The translations under genes were made by a program, and so were the position numbers. The notes under the pieces are model-generated. The model was not told the DNA's origin. It did no database searches and worked only from the letters and a program-made list of their open reading frames with translations. Positions 38,881 to 49,186 of a DNA stretch of 64,000 nt are shown in pieces. This stretch comes from Draconibacterium aestuarii (GTDB lineage Bacteria; Bacteroidota; Bacteroidia; Bacteroidales; Prolixibacteraceae), in contig JAPOHD010000010.1 in the NCBI GenBank assembly GCA_026671195.1, positions 62,569-126,568 of the forward strand. Reading direction: 5' to 3'. Numbering within the stretch: the first letter of the stretch is position 1; every line of letters begins with the position of its first letter.

Positions 38881-41070
38881 TTAATTTCCAAGTTCGAGCT
38901 GATTTTTCACCAATTCAAAATATTTCCCCTTTTTCGCAATCAGTTCTTCATGATTTCCACGTTCCACAATTTCGCCGGCTTCCAGCACCACAATCTGGTC
39001 GGCATTTCTCACTGTACTTAAACGATGTGCCACAACAACCACTGTTTTTCCCTTTGAGAACTTATCCATGTTCTCCATAATCATTTTTTCGTTGTTGGCA
39101 TCAAGTGCATTGGTCGCCTCATCCAAAAACAGGTATTTTGGCGACTTATAAATGGCACGTGCAATTAATATACGTTGTTTTTGCCCCTGACTCAAACCAA
39201 CTCCTTCCTGACCAATTTTTGTATTGTAACTTAAAGGAAGCGATTCGATGTAATCCTGAATATTTGCCATTTTTACTGCATTCAACAAACGCGTTTCATC
39301 TATCAGCTCATCGTTTACAATAATATTTTTGGCAATGCTATCCGAAAAGATAAAACCATCCTGCATTACAACACCACAATTGTTTCGCCACATTTTAGGG
39401 GAGAAATTTGCCAAACGGATTCCCCCAATTTTAATATCGCCACTACCCGGAGGATAAAATCCAAGCAGCAATTTTATGAGTGTAGTTTTTCCACTGCCGC
39501 TGGTTCCAACAATTGCAGTTACTTTATTTTCCGGAATTTCCAGATTTATATTATTTAATACTTTTGGAGAACGAGGTCCTTCGTATTGGAATACCAGGTT
39601 GGAAACTGAAATATCCTTTTTCTCTGGCAAAAGTTTAACATTCGCGGCACTGGATTCGCTTTCGTCTTTTTTATCATGAATTTCGGCCAAACGCTCCAGA
39701 CTGATTTTTGCATCCTGCGCATTGTGCATAAAACTAATTAACTGACGAAGCGGAGAATTCAACTGCCCTATTATATATTGTATTGCCAACATCATACCTA
39801 ATGTCAACTCACCATTTACAACCGCTGTTGCCGATATAATAATAATAAGTATGTTTTTTGTTTCATTAATAAACACCGATCCAGCATCCTGGTACTGTTG
39901 CAGCGACAAACTTTTTACGCTCACCTTAAACAATCCGGCCTGAACACGCTCCCACTCCCAGCGTTTTTCCTTTTCATAATTGTTCAGCTTAATTTCCTGC
40001 ATTCCATTGATTATCTGTATCAGTTTACTCTGATTTTCAGAGAGTTTGGAAAAGCGTTTAAAATCAAGCTCGCGGCGGCGTTTCATAAAAATGTAAATCC
40101 AGGCAAAATAAAGTGTCGAGCCCAAAAGGAAAATAAAAAAGATGGTCCAACTGTAAATGGCCAAAACAATGGCAAAAATAACCAAACTAAATACCGAGAA
40201 CAATACGCCAATGGATTGGGCAGTTAAAAAACGTTCAATCCGGTCATGATCTTCTATACGTTGCAAAATATCGCCAATCATTTTCGAATCGAAAAAGCCC
40301 AGCGGCAGTTTCATTAACTTGATAAGAAAATCGGAAATGATGGAAATATTAATTCGGGTACTGATATGCAGTAAAATCCATGATCGTATAAACTCTACCG
40401 ACATCCGGCTAATAAACAAAACCAGTTGCGCAATAAGTACCAAATAAATAAATCCGATATCCTGGTTGTTTATACCAATATCAACCACACTTTGGGTAAG
40501 GAATGGCAAAACCAATTGAATCAAACTCCCGAGGAAGAAGCCCAAAATAAGCTGAATAACGAGCTTCCGATAAGGTTTCAGGTAGTTTAATACAAAACGA
40601 AAACCTGTACGACTTACCTTTTCATCGGCCTCCTGGTAAAATTCAGGAGATGGCTGCAACAACAAACAAATTCCCTTCTCTTCTCCATTTGCAACCGTCG
40701 ACACCCAATGCTCACAAAACTCTTTCTCGGTATATTCCAAACGCCCAAAAGCCGGGTCGGCAACAAATACTTTGCCTTTGTGAAATTTGTAAACCACCAC
40801 AAAGTGCTCTTGCCCCCAATGCACAATACAAGGCAACGGTGCCTCCTTTTTAAGTTGTTCGAAGGTAATTTTCACTCCCATCGACCGCATCCCGATCGAC
40901 TCGGCAGCATCGCTGATTCCAAGCAAGGAAACACCCTCCCTGGTAATGTATGATTTTTCTCGAAGTGATTCGGTGCTAAAATGTTTCCCGTAATATTTGG
41001 CCACCATACGCAGACAGGTGGGACCACAATCCATGGCATCAAACTGCTGAAAAAACGGGAACTTCGACAT
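38881..41070 (-). CDS. C39-peptidase-containing ABC exporter (bacteriocin/peptide type)
   Basis: 729 residues. The N-terminal C39 cysteine protease domain has the catalytic Cys15 in FDAMDCGPTCLRMV and the His in CIVHWGQEHFVVVY with the following DPAFGR. Six membrane helices follow (about 165-430). The ABC domain has Walker A GTSGSGKTT, signature GLSQGQKQR, and Walker B YLFLDEATNALD. Such proteins cut double-glycine leaders and export the peptide. No precursor with a GG leader is visible within the flanks. The HlyD partner is just downstream. Confidence 0.93.
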   Translation of the reverse strand: MSKFPFFQQFDAMDCGPTCLRMVAKYYGKHFSTESLREKSYITREGVSLLGISDAAESIGMRSMGVKITFEQLKKEAPLPCIVHWGQEHFVVVYKFHKGKVFVADPAFGRLEYTEKEFCEHWVSTVANGEEKGICLLLQPSPEFYQEADEKVSRTGFRFVLNYLKPYRKLVIQLILGFFLGSLIQLVLPFLTQSVVDIGINNQDIGFIYLVLIAQLVLFISRMSVEFIRSWILLHISTRINISIISDFLIKLMKLPLGFFDSKMIGDILQRIEDHDRIERFLTAQSIGVLFSVFSLVIFAIVLAIYSWTIFFIFLLGSTLYFAWIYIFMKRRRELDFKRFSKLSENQSKLIQIINGMQEIKLNNYEKEKRWEWERVQAGLFKVSVKSLSLQQYQDAGSVFINETKNILIIIISATAVVNGELTLGMMLAIQYIIGQLNSPLRQLISFMHNAQDAKISLERLAEIHDKKDESESSAANVKLLPEKKDISVSNLVFQYEGPRSPKVLNNINLEIPENKVTAIVGTSGSGKTTLIKLLLGFYPPGSGDIKIGGIRLANFSPKMWRNNCGVVMQDGFIFSDSIAKNIIVNDELIDETRLLNAVKMANIQDYIESLPLSYNTKIGQEGVGLSQGQKQRILIARAIYKSPKYLFLDEATNALDANNEKMIMENMDKFSKGKTVVVVAHRLSTVRNADQIVVLEAGEIVERGNHEELIAKKGKYFELVKNQLELGN

Positions 41071-41141
41071 AATAAGGTTTTGAGTTGGAAAGATAGAAAA
41101 AAAAATGTGTGATAAAATAGAATAAATCCCCTACTTATGAA

Positions 41142-41432
41142 CTAGACAATGAGGAAAACTAAAAAAAGTAAGGCAGGCAAAAATCCCAACAATGCGAGCT
41201 GTCTGGCTTTTGCCTGGTACTTTTCTTTTTCATTCAAATAATAAAAAATACCGATGGGTAAAAGTGCAATCGACAAACTAACTCCCACAAAATTAAAAAA
41301 CTCATCGCGATCGGTTAAAAATGTAAGTCGATGTACACCTTCGTCGAAATACCAGATACCGGCCGATAATATAGCTGCAATTAGAATGTTTAGAATTGGA
41401 AAAATCCGGCAGCAAAGTTTGTTTTTTGTCAT
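41142..41432 (-). CDS. Small membrane protein, unknown function
   Basis: 96 residues from the ATG at 41432 (MTKNKLCCRIFPILNILI); the frame could begin five codons earlier at a TTG. Three hydrophobic segments (about 10-27, 44-63, 77-95) are separated by short charged loops. It lacks a double-glycine leader, so it is unlikely to be the cargo of the neighbouring exporter. It lies 71 nt upstream of that gene on the same strand. Confidence 0.5.
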   Translation of the reverse strand: MTKNKLCCRIFPILNILIAAILSAGIWYFDEGVHRLTFLTDRDEFFNFVGVSLSIALLPIGIFYYLNEKEKYQAKARQLALLGFLPALLFLVFLIV

Positions 41433-41525
41433 GGTGCAATTTAGCAAAGTGAAAATAAACCAACAAAAATAATTATTAGCAGGAGCATTAAAAGTTATTA
41501 TCTTGCAATTTGAAAAATAGGATGC

Positions 41526-42206
41526 ATGAAGATTCTTATAATCGAAGACGAAATTGCCTTATCGGATGCAATATTTCAATACCTGACCGACGAAGGTTAT
41601 GTATGCGAAACAGCGTATGATTTTAACTCCGCTGCTGAAAACATTGAGTTGCATTCATACGATTGTATATTGGTCGATATTAATCTGCCGGGAGGCAGTG
41701 GGCTTGATCTTATTCGGTCGGTAAAAAACGACAATAAGAAAATGGGGATCATTATCATTTCGGCACGCGACTCGCTGGACAACAGAATTGAAGGACTGGA
41801 AATTGGTGCCGATAACTACCTTACAAAACCCTTTCATTTGGCAGAATTAAATGCACACCTTAAATCGATTAACCGGCGCATAAATTTCGATGGCAACAAC
41901 CAGGTACTGGTAAACGAAATTAAAATCCTACCCGATTCGCACCAGGTTTTTGTACACGACAAAGAACTACAACTCACTAAAAAGGAATATGAATTGCTAC
42001 AGTTTTTTGTGGCAAACAAAAACAAAGTAATTACAAAAACAGGTTTGGCAGAACATCTTTGGGGTGACTACATGGATATTGCCGACTCGTTTGATTTTAT
42101 ATACGGACACATTAAAAACCTTCGCAAAAAACTTATAAAAAAAGGCTGCAAAGACTACATAAAAACCATCTACGGAGTTGGATACAAATTCGATCTTCAG
42201 CAATAA
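41526..42206 (+). CDS. OmpR-family response regulator
   Basis: 226 residues. The receiver domain has IIEDE, the phospho-acceptor Asp51 in ILVDINLPGGSG, Ser in IIISARD and Lys in NYLTKPFH. The C-terminal winged helix shows LQLTKKEYELLQFFVANKNKV and DFIYGHIKNLRKKL with the final YIKTIYGVGYKF. The partner kinase starts 39 nt downstream. It is divergent from the exporter block and may control it, which is inference from position. Confidence 0.93.
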   Translation: MKILIIEDEIALSDAIFQYLTDEGYVCETAYDFNSAAENIELHSYDCILVDINLPGGSGLDLIRSVKNDNKKMGIIIISARDSLDNRIEGLEIGADNYLTKPFHLAELNAHLKSINRRINFDGNNQVLVNEIKILPDSHQVFVHDKELQLTKKEYELLQFFVANKNKVITKTGLAEHLWGDYMDIADSFDFIYGHIKNLRKKLIKKGCKDYIKTIYGVGYKFDLQQ

Positions 42207-42245
42207 TTATGGTTCAAAAAAATACACTGTAAACGTAAGACCACA

Positions 42246-43508
42246 ATGAAATTACTCACCAAAATAAGTCTCAATTTTCTTTCCATATCGCTTTTTATTT
42301 TTCTGGGGGGATTGATTGTATTTTATTTTGTGCTCCGTCAGCAGGTTAACGAAAACATCAATATTGAACTACAGAAAAGACAAGCATCTATTCTTAACCA
42401 GATGCAAACTGCACACGGTGCTCCCGCCACACCGTCCGGGATTGAACAGAAAATTGTTATTGCCCCTATAACCGAAAATTACAAACCTGAAGTAAGTTAT
42501 TCGGACACCTTGATTTTTGACAACGAAACAAACCGGCACATTGCCTACCGACAATTACAATTTATTACAGAAATAAACCAGCAAAAATTCCTGGTAAAAA
42601 TCTTTAAATCGCACGCCGAGACCGACAACCTGATTGTGCGAATTATTTTATTAATGACCATTCTGGTGGTTGCACTTATTTTTGGGCTTCTGATATTAAA
42701 CCGGCACATATCGCAAAAAACCTGGAAAGCTTTTTACAATACCATTTATAAGATTAAGAATTACGATTTAAACTCGCACGAAGATTTCCAACTGAAAGAA
42801 AGCGATATCAAAGAGTTTAACGACTTGAACAGTGTACTCATTTCCATGACCGATCGCATAAAAGACGATTATTACAATTTGAAAGAATATACCGAAAATG
42901 CCTCACATGAAATACAAACTCCAATTGCAGTAATTAATTCAAAAATGGAACTGCTGCTTCAAGCCGAGTACCTGAAAGAAAAAGAATTAAAAACAGTAAG
43001 CGATGCATACGAAGCCTGTACAAAACTTTCGCGGTTAACCAGCACATTGTTGCTGCTTTCGAAAATTGGCAACCGACAATTCCCCGAAACAGAAAAAATC
43101 GATTTCAAAAAAATAATTGAAACACAACTGAAGGAGCTGGAAGATGTGATCGTCAATAAAAAAATCACTGTTAAAGGACCTGAGAGCAGTCATTTGATAG
43201 AAATGAATCCGTATCTGGCCGAAATACTGATTTCGAACCTGATTAAAAATGCCATTCGCCACAACACAAAAAAAGGAATTATTTCGTTCTCAATCTCGGA
43301 AAATAAATTGGTTGTTTCCAATAGTGGAGAAGAAATAAAAGGCGATCCCAACCAACTGTTTAAGCGCTTTTATAAATCTTCTGCATCCGACAAATCTATT
43401 GGACTAGGACTTGCAATTGTTCAAAAAATATGTGAGGTTTCGGGCTTCAGTGCAATTTATTCTTTTGAAAACAAAATGCACACTTTTACTCTTCATTATA
43501 ATTCTTAA
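42246..43508 (+). CDS. Sensor histidine kinase (HisKA/HATPase)
   Basis: 420 residues. TM1 is at about 10-30 and TM2 at about 130-152, with a periplasmic loop of about 100 residues between. Phospho-acceptor His221 lies in NASHEIQTPIAVINSKMELL. The ATPase part has the N box LISNLIKNAIRHN and the G2 motif GLGLAIVQKI; the G1 box is weak (VVSNSGEEI in place of DNG), and the domain is short, as in several Bacteroidota kinases of this type. It pairs with the OmpR-type regulator upstream. The signal is unknown. Confidence 0.9.
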   Translation: MKLLTKISLNFLSISLFIFLGGLIVFYFVLRQQVNENINIELQKRQASILNQMQTAHGAPATPSGIEQKIVIAPITENYKPEVSYSDTLIFDNETNRHIAYRQLQFITEINQQKFLVKIFKSHAETDNLIVRIILLMTILVVALIFGLLILNRHISQKTWKAFYNTIYKIKNYDLNSHEDFQLKESDIKEFNDLNSVLISMTDRIKDDYYNLKEYTENASHEIQTPIAVINSKMELLLQAEYLKEKELKTVSDAYEACTKLSRLTSTLLLLSKIGNRQFPETEKIDFKKIIETQLKELEDVIVNKKITVKGPESSHLIEMNPYLAEILISNLIKNAIRHNTKKGIISFSISENKLVVSNSGEEIKGDPNQLFKRFYKSSASDKSIGLGLAIVQKICEVSGFSAIYSFENKMHTFTLHYNS

Positions 43509-43527
43509 AAGACACAAAAAACATCAA

Positions 43528-43541
43528 TTGATTAATATCAA
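43528..43541. promoter_or_regulatory. FNR-like palindrome TTGAT-TAAT-ATCAA
   Basis: A perfect match to the FNR consensus TTGAT-N4-ATCAA, 20 nt after the kinase stop and 274 nt before hemA. It could be an operator of a Crp/Fnr-family protein acting on the haem operon, or just a weak terminator hairpin (7-bp arms). No promoter could be placed next to it with confidence. Confidence 0.3.
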
Positions 43542-43775
43542 TTTGTTCTAAATAAAATTTGCATCCTTTACGAATTCTATTTTACAACGCGGAATACACT
43601 AATCACACACAGCACTAATTTACAGATTCTTACAACTAGACACCAACAGTAATAATCCAAAAATATCTGTCATTTTTAATCCAAAATCCACCGATTTATT
43701 CCTTTTAATTTTGACTTAAAACGGTTTCTTTTCCAATTCTGATTTTTCCTACAGATTTTCTACAGATTGTTTTAA

Positions 43776-43783
43776 TAAGTTTG
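43776..43783 (+). promoter_or_regulatory. -7 box (TAAGTTTG) upstream of hemA
   Basis: TAAGTTTG fits TAnnTTTG and lies 31 nt before the hemA ATG. The -33 TTG is not evident. A second weaker candidate, TAATTTTG, is at 43706. The rest of the 306-nt gap (43509-43814) holds the FNR-like palindrome, a TACAGATT direct repeat near 43750-43769 and no gene. Confidence 0.4.
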
Positions 43784-43814
43784 ATTTGAATTCTAAAAGA
43801 AAAGACAAGCAAGT

Positions 43815-45068
43815 ATGATAGGATTACTTGGATTAAACCACAAAACAGCTCCAATTAAAGTTCGCGAAAGATTTGTTTTCTGCGAAGAAGACGTGAAGCG
43901 TTTCGTGCCACAATTAATCGAAATAGGCTTAAACGGTGCAATTGTTGTTTCAACGTGCAACCGAACCGAAATATATTTTGACTATTCAGGAACAGACATC
44001 CATGGTTTTACCGACACAATTGAAACAAAACTTTTTGAATGGAGACGATCGGATAAAAGTGTAAGTGCACATTTCTACCGCAAATACCAGGAAGAAGCCT
44101 CAAAACATTTGTTCAGAGTAGCTTCGGGACTCGACTCAATGGCACTTGGCGAATACCAGATTGTTGGGCAGCTTAAAGATGCCTTTGCCATTGCTGAGAA
44201 ACACGCGATTAACAGTTCTACTTTAATTCGTTTGTTCAACAAAGCTTTTGAAGCCGGGAAAAAAGTAAGAACACAAACCGAACTATCAAAAGGAGCTGTT
44301 TCGATAAGTTATGCAGCCGTTGAATTGGCCAATAAAAAATTACACAATCTCACATCGCACCCGACTTTGCTTGTTGGTGCCGGCCAAACCGGAGAGCTTA
44401 CATTACAAAACCTGATTAAAAAAGGTTGCAGCAAATTTACCATCATCAACCGTACTTTCGAAAAAGCCTGCGAACTGGCAGACCGCCACAAAGGTGTTGC
44501 AAAAGATTTTTCGGAATTGGAAAATGAACTGATCAAAAACGATATTGTAATTGCATCAACTGCATCGAAAAAAGCATTGATAACAAAAGATATGGTAGAA
44601 AAAGTGATGATCGAACGGCAAAACAAACCTATGTTTTTTGTCGATCTTTCGGTACCTCACAACATTGCCACCGATGTAAATGATCTTGAAAATGTTTTTC
44701 TGTTTGATGTGGATGATTTGAATGCAGTTGTTGACGAAACCTTTGGAAAACGTCAGGGAGAAATTAAAAAGGCAGAAAAAATTATTGCTGAAGTGGTTAA
44801 CGAATTTTCCGACTGGCAGTACACACGGAATTTAACTCCAACTTTTCAAAGTATAAGCGACAATTTCCAAAAAATAAATAAAACCGAACTCGAAGGTTTT
44901 ATGAAACGTCAGATAAACAATGATGGTGAAGACGCTTCGTTGTATGCCGACCACATCACCAACAAATTTATCCGTTTGATGATCAAAAATGTTAAATCGA
45001 TTACCGATAACGGTCGTAAAAAAGAATACATCGAACTTGTTAACGACCTGTTCAACCTTGCTCCATGA
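43815..45068 (+). CDS. hemA: Glutamyl-tRNA reductase
   Basis: 417 residues. It begins MIGLLGLNHKTAPIKVRERF with catalytic Cys48 in STCNRTEIYF. The NADPH domain shows LLVGAGQTGELTLQNL and INRTFEKA, and the C-terminal dimerisation helices follow. It reduces Glu-tRNA to glutamate-1-semialdehyde, the first committed step of the C5 route to 5-aminolevulinate. It heads the operon hemA-hemCD-hemB-hemL-hemE. Confidence 0.97.
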   Translation: MIGLLGLNHKTAPIKVRERFVFCEEDVKRFVPQLIEIGLNGAIVVSTCNRTEIYFDYSGTDIHGFTDTIETKLFEWRRSDKSVSAHFYRKYQEEASKHLFRVASGLDSMALGEYQIVGQLKDAFAIAEKHAINSSTLIRLFNKAFEAGKKVRTQTELSKGAVSISYAAVELANKKLHNLTSHPTLLVGAGQTGELTLQNLIKKGCSKFTIINRTFEKACELADRHKGVAKDFSELENELIKNDIVIASTASKKALITKDMVEKVMIERQNKPMFFVDLSVPHNIATDVNDLENVFLFDVDDLNAVVDETFGKRQGEIKKAEKIIAEVVNEFSDWQYTRNLTPTFQSISDNFQKINKTELEGFMKRQINNDGEDASLYADHITNKFIRLMIKNVKSITDNGRKKEYIELVNDLFNLAP

Positions 45069-45155
45069 AACGAGAATGCAATAATCTTTTCACACAAGTG
45101 AATAACTACACGCGAGTTCCATCGAATACCTTCGAATATTTTGAATCATAATGAG

Positions 45156-46874
45156 ATGAAAAACACAATTCGTATTGGCACACGAGGCAGTAAACTTGCC
45201 TTGTATCAGGCTTATCGGGTAAAAGAATCGCTGGAACAGAAATTCCCTGAAAAAGTTTTTGAGATAGTTATTGTAAAAACAAAGGGCGACAAAATTTTGG
45301 ATGTGCCACTTTCGAAAATTGGCGACAAAGGCCTTTTTACAAAAGAACTGGAAGTGGCCATGTTCAACGACGAGATCGACATGGCAGTGCACAGTTTAAA
45401 AGACCTGCCAACTGTTTTTCCTGTAGGAACAAAACTGGGTGCAGTACTTGAAAGAGGTACCGTAAACGATGCGCTGGTAAGCAAAAATCACCTGAAAATT
45501 TCTGAATTTACGGCTGAACATACCGTTGCAACTTCAAGTTTGCGTCGCAAAGCACAACTGTTAAAACGTTATCCTAATCTAAATATCGTTGAAATCAGGG
45601 GCAATGTAAACACCCGAATCCGCAAAATGGAAGAGGGATATTGCGACGCTATGATTATGGCTGCGGCCGGACTGCAACGCCTGGAGATGGATGCTTATAT
45701 TACAGAAATTATTGATCCGGAAGTTATGATTCCGGCATGCGGACAAGGTGCCATGGCCATTGAAATAAAAGACAACGATCCGGAAATTGAAAAGCTGGTG
45801 GGCGCTATTAATCATGAAGAAACTATGATAACCAGTTCGGCAGAACGTGCCTTTTTAAATACCCTGGAAGGTGGTTGCCAGATTCCCGTTGGGAGTACTT
45901 GCAAAATCATTGGTGACCAGGTAAAAATTACAGGCTTTGTTTCCAGTATCGACGGAAGTAACTTTTTAAAAGAATCGGCAAGCGGACCTGTTGGAAATGC
46001 CAGGCAAATAGCGATCGATCTGGCTAAAAAATTATTCGCCGCCGGAGGAAAAGAAATACTCGATTCCATTCGAACAGAAAACTTCCCGGCGCAAAAAGTT
46101 GAACTTCCTTTACAAGATAAAATTATAATATCCACTCGTCCTGCCGATGCCAACGACGATCTTCCGCAACTATTAAAAAATGCAGGAAGTAAGGTTGTTT
46201 CACTGCCCATGATTCAAATCGAGCCAGCAAGTCTTACCTCTGTCGAAATTGACAAGCTTAAAAATCTTGATCAATTTAACTGGGTGATTTTTACAAGCAA
46301 AAACGGCGTGGCTTCCTTTTTCAAACAGTTGATTGAGATTAATGGCAACACCACTTTGCCTGCTTCTTTAAAAATTGTTGTGATCGGGGAGAAAACAGCA
46401 GCTGAACTCGATTATTATGGTTACGCACCTCATCTTGCAGGCGAAAAAAATACGTCGCTGAACTTAATAAATGATTTGATTGACAAGTACAATCCACAGG
46501 GGCAGAACTTCTTATTGGTTCTTGGAAATCTGGCGGACAACTCCATCGAAAACAGGCTTTCGCAAACAAACGTGGTAAGCAGAATAAATGTTTACAACAC
46601 AGTAAAACCAGCCAAAGCTGATCAAAAAATATTGGACCTTGTAGCAAACGACAACTACGATCTGATCATTTTTACAAGTCCTTCCACGTTCAATAATTTC
46701 TGCTATTTTTACGGAACCGCGAATATTTCGAGATTAAAAATTGCCAGCATTGGCACAACAACTACATCGGCCATTAAGGCAACTGGAGTTAGTCCTTTAA
46801 TTACAGCTAATAAATCGAATGCCGGGGGACTTTACACATCAATTATTAATTATTACCAATCAGAACAAAAATAG
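45156..46874 (+). CDS. hemC-hemD: Fused hydroxymethylbilane synthase / uroporphyrinogen-III synthase
   Basis: 572 residues from the ATG at 45156 (MKNTIRIGTRGSKLALYQAY); a TTG five codons earlier is less likely. Residues 1 to about 305 are HemC: KTKGDKI, GDKGLFTKELE, DMAVHSLKDLPT, SSLRRKAQLL, EIRGNVNTRI and dipyrromethane-carrying Cys241 in GGCQIPVG. From about 320 the two-domain HemD fold follows: IIISTRPADAND, WVIFTSKNGVASFF, VIGEKTAAEL, and LIIFTSPSTFNNF. One polypeptide thus joins four porphobilinogens and closes the macrocycle, avoiding release of unstable hydroxymethylbilane. No frameshift or stop lies between the halves. Confidence 0.93.
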   Translation: MKNTIRIGTRGSKLALYQAYRVKESLEQKFPEKVFEIVIVKTKGDKILDVPLSKIGDKGLFTKELEVAMFNDEIDMAVHSLKDLPTVFPVGTKLGAVLERGTVNDALVSKNHLKISEFTAEHTVATSSLRRKAQLLKRYPNLNIVEIRGNVNTRIRKMEEGYCDAMIMAAAGLQRLEMDAYITEIIDPEVMIPACGQGAMAIEIKDNDPEIEKLVGAINHEETMITSSAERAFLNTLEGGCQIPVGSTCKIIGDQVKITGFVSSIDGSNFLKESASGPVGNARQIAIDLAKKLFAAGGKEILDSIRTENFPAQKVELPLQDKIIISTRPADANDDLPQLLKNAGSKVVSLPMIQIEPASLTSVEIDKLKNLDQFNWVIFTSKNGVASFFKQLIEINGNTTLPASLKIVVIGEKTAAELDYYGYAPHLAGEKNTSLNLINDLIDKYNPQGQNFLLVLGNLADNSIENRLSQTNVVSRINVYNTVKPAKADQKILDLVANDNYDLIIFTSPSTFNNFCYFYGTANISRLKIASIGTTTTSAIKATGVSPLITANKSNAGGLYTSIINYYQSEQK

Positions 46875-46894
46875 AACAATAAAATAGCACAGAT

Positions 46895-47875
46895 ATGATA
46901 TTTCCGGAAACAAGATTAAGAAGATTAAGATACAATACAGTATTACGCAACATGGTAACCGAGACCAAATTATCGGTTGATGATCTGGTTATGCCACTTT
47001 TTGTTTGTGCCGGCACCAACGTCAGAAATCCAATCAGTTCAATGCCCGGTAACTATCAATTGTCGGTTGAGAACCTTGTGGAAGAATGCAAAAAGGTTTA
47101 TGAATCAGGAGTTAAAGCGGTTCTGTTATTCGGCATCCCGGCAGAGAAAGACGAAGACGGAACGGTAGCCTGTCAACACAACGGGATTGTGCAGCAAGCT
47201 ATTCGTGCCATAAAGGCTGAAATTGCCGATATGTATATTATTGCCGATGTATGCAATTGTGAATACACCACACACGGACATTGCGGAACGATTATAGACG
47301 GCGACGTTGACAACGACAGTACACTGGAAACACTGGCTGCACAATCTGTTTCGCTGGCAGAAGCGGGCGCCGACATGATTGCCCCCAGCGATATGATGGA
47401 CGGACGAGTAGGAAGAATCAGGGAAGCACTGGATGAGAATAAATTTGAGAAAATTCCGATTATGGCTTACTCCGCAAAATATGCTTCCGGTTTTTACGGC
47501 CCGTTCAGAGAAGCTGCCGAGAGTGCTCCCAAATTCGGAAACCGGTCGACTTACCAAATGAATCCGGCCAACTCTGACGAGGCGCTTCGTGAAGTAGAAC
47601 TCGACATTGCAGAAGGTGCAGATATTGTAATGGTTAAACCTGCCCTTTCGTACCTCGATGTGATTTACCGGGTAAAAACCGAATTTCGGATGCCCACAGC
47701 CGCCTACAATGTGAGTGGTGAATTTTCGATGTTAAAAGCAGCCGAAGAAAGAGACTGGATCGACGGTGCGCGGGTAATGATGGAAATCCTGACATCGATA
47801 AAAAGAGCCGGAGCCGACATTATTATTACCTACTCAGCAGTTGATGCGGCTAATATTTTAAACGGAATTAAGTAG
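46895..47875 (+). CDS. hemB: Delta-aminolevulinic acid dehydratase (porphobilinogen synthase)
   Basis: 326 residues. It joins two aminolevulinates to porphobilinogen. The cysteine cluster [17 protein letters not shown] marks a zinc-dependent active site. Schiff-base lysines lie in [17 protein letters not shown] and [14 protein letters not shown]. It lies 20 nt after hemCD and 7 nt before hemL. Confidence 0.97.
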   Translation: MIFPETRLRRLRYNTVLRNMVTETKLSVDDLVMPLFVCAGTNVRNPISSMPGNYQLSVENLVEECKKVYESGVKAVLLFGIPAEKDEDGTVACQHNGIVQQAIRAIKAEIADMYIIADVCNCEYTTHGHCGTIIDGDVDNDSTLETLAAQSVSLAEAGADMIAPSDMMDGRVGRIREALDENKFEKIPIMAYSAKYASGFYGPFREAAESAPKFGNRSTYQMNPANSDEALREVELDIAEGADIVMVKPALSYLDVIYRVKTEFRMPTAAYNVSGEFSMLKAAEERDWIDGARVMMEILTSIKRAGADIIITYSAVDAANILNGIK

Positions 47876-47882
47876 ATTAAAC

Positions 47883-49175
47883 ATGCAGTTTTCAAAAAGT
47901 ATAGAAGCTTTTCAACAAGCTCAAAAATCAATACCCGGAGGAGTGAACTCTCCTGTTCGGGCTTTTAAAAGTGTAAAATTAAATCCAGTTTTTATTGAAA
48001 GCGCCAAAGGAGCGACCATCGTCGATATCGATGGGAATACATATACCGATTTTGTTGCATCGTGGGGACCACTGATTTTTGGGCACGCACACGAAAAGAT
48101 TGTTGCTGCAATAAATGACGCAGCACAAAAAGGTACAAGTTATGGTGCACCAACAACCTCCGAAACGGAAATGGCCGAATTGATTGTTGAGATGGTGCCA
48201 TCAGTTGAAAAAGTAAGAATGGTAAACTCGGGCACGGAAGCAACAATGAGTGCAATCCGTTTGGCACGAGGTTACACAGGCCGCGAAAAGATATTAAAGT
48301 TTGTAGGTAATTACCACGGACATGGCGATAGTTTTCTCATAAAAGCAGGCTCGGGAGCAATCACTTTGGGTTTACCCGATAGTCCTGGAGTAACAGCCGG
48401 AAATGCAAAAGACACACTGCTGGCCAATTACAACGATCTTTATTCAGTAGAAAAGATATTTGAAGAAGAGAGGCAAAATATTGCAGCAATAATTGTTGAA
48501 CCGGTTGCCGGAAACATGGGTGTTGTTGTACCTGAAAAAGGATTTCTGCAGGGACTTCGTGAAATTGCAACAAAAAACGGTTCACTTCTCATTTTTGATG
48601 AAGTAATTACAGGTTTCCGCCTGGCAAAAGGGGGCGCACAGGAATATTTTGGCGTGATGCCTGATATCACCACTTTGGGGAAAATTATTGGTGGTGGGTT
48701 ACCGGTTGGCGCTTATGGTGGCCGTAAAGAAATTATGGATCAGCTGGCTCCAGTCGGACCGGTTTACCAGGCCGGAACTTTATCCGGAAATCCACTTGCC
48801 ATGGCTGCCGGAAGTACCATGCTAAAGTTAATTCTAAACACTCCGGACTTTTATTCGGAACTGGAAAGAAAAGCAAAAAAATTGCATAAAGGAATATTAA
48901 GCAACCTCGAAACAACCGGAATAAATGGTGTTGTAAATAGGGTTGGATCGATGATGACACTATTTTTTACAAACGAAGAAAAAGTGAGCTCATTTGATGA
49001 AGCAATGAATTCGAACACCGATCGATATGCAGAATACTTTAAACTTTCGCTTGAAAGCGGCATTTACATTGCACCATCGCAGTTCGAATGTTTGTTTGTT
49101 TCGTACGCACACACCGACGAAGATATTGACAACATAATTGCTGCAAATTTAAAAGCATTAAAAAAACTAAGCTGA
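47883..49175 (+). CDS. hemL: Glutamate-1-semialdehyde 2,1-aminomutase
   Basis: 430 residues. Class III aminotransferase fold: [14 protein letters not shown] at the N-terminus, [30 protein letters not shown] and the PLP lysine in [18 protein letters not shown]. It converts glutamate-1-semialdehyde from HemA to 5-aminolevulinate. Confidence 0.97.
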   Translation: MQFSKSIEAFQQAQKSIPGGVNSPVRAFKSVKLNPVFIESAKGATIVDIDGNTYTDFVASWGPLIFGHAHEKIVAAINDAAQKGTSYGAPTTSETEMAELIVEMVPSVEKVRMVNSGTEATMSAIRLARGYTGREKILKFVGNYHGHGDSFLIKAGSGAITLGLPDSPGVTAGNAKDTLLANYNDLYSVEKIFEEERQNIAAIIVEPVAGNMGVVVPEKGFLQGLREIATKNGSLLIFDEVITGFRLAKGGAQEYFGVMPDITTLGKIIGGGLPVGAYGGRKEIMDQLAPVGPVYQAGTLSGNPLAMAAGSTMLKLILNTPDFYSELERKAKKLHKGILSNLETTGINGVVNRVGSMMTLFFTNEEKVSSFDEAMNSNTDRYAEYFKLSLESGIYIAPSQFECLFVSYAHTDEDIDNIIAANLKALKKLS

Positions 49176-49186
49176 ATCTGAAATAC

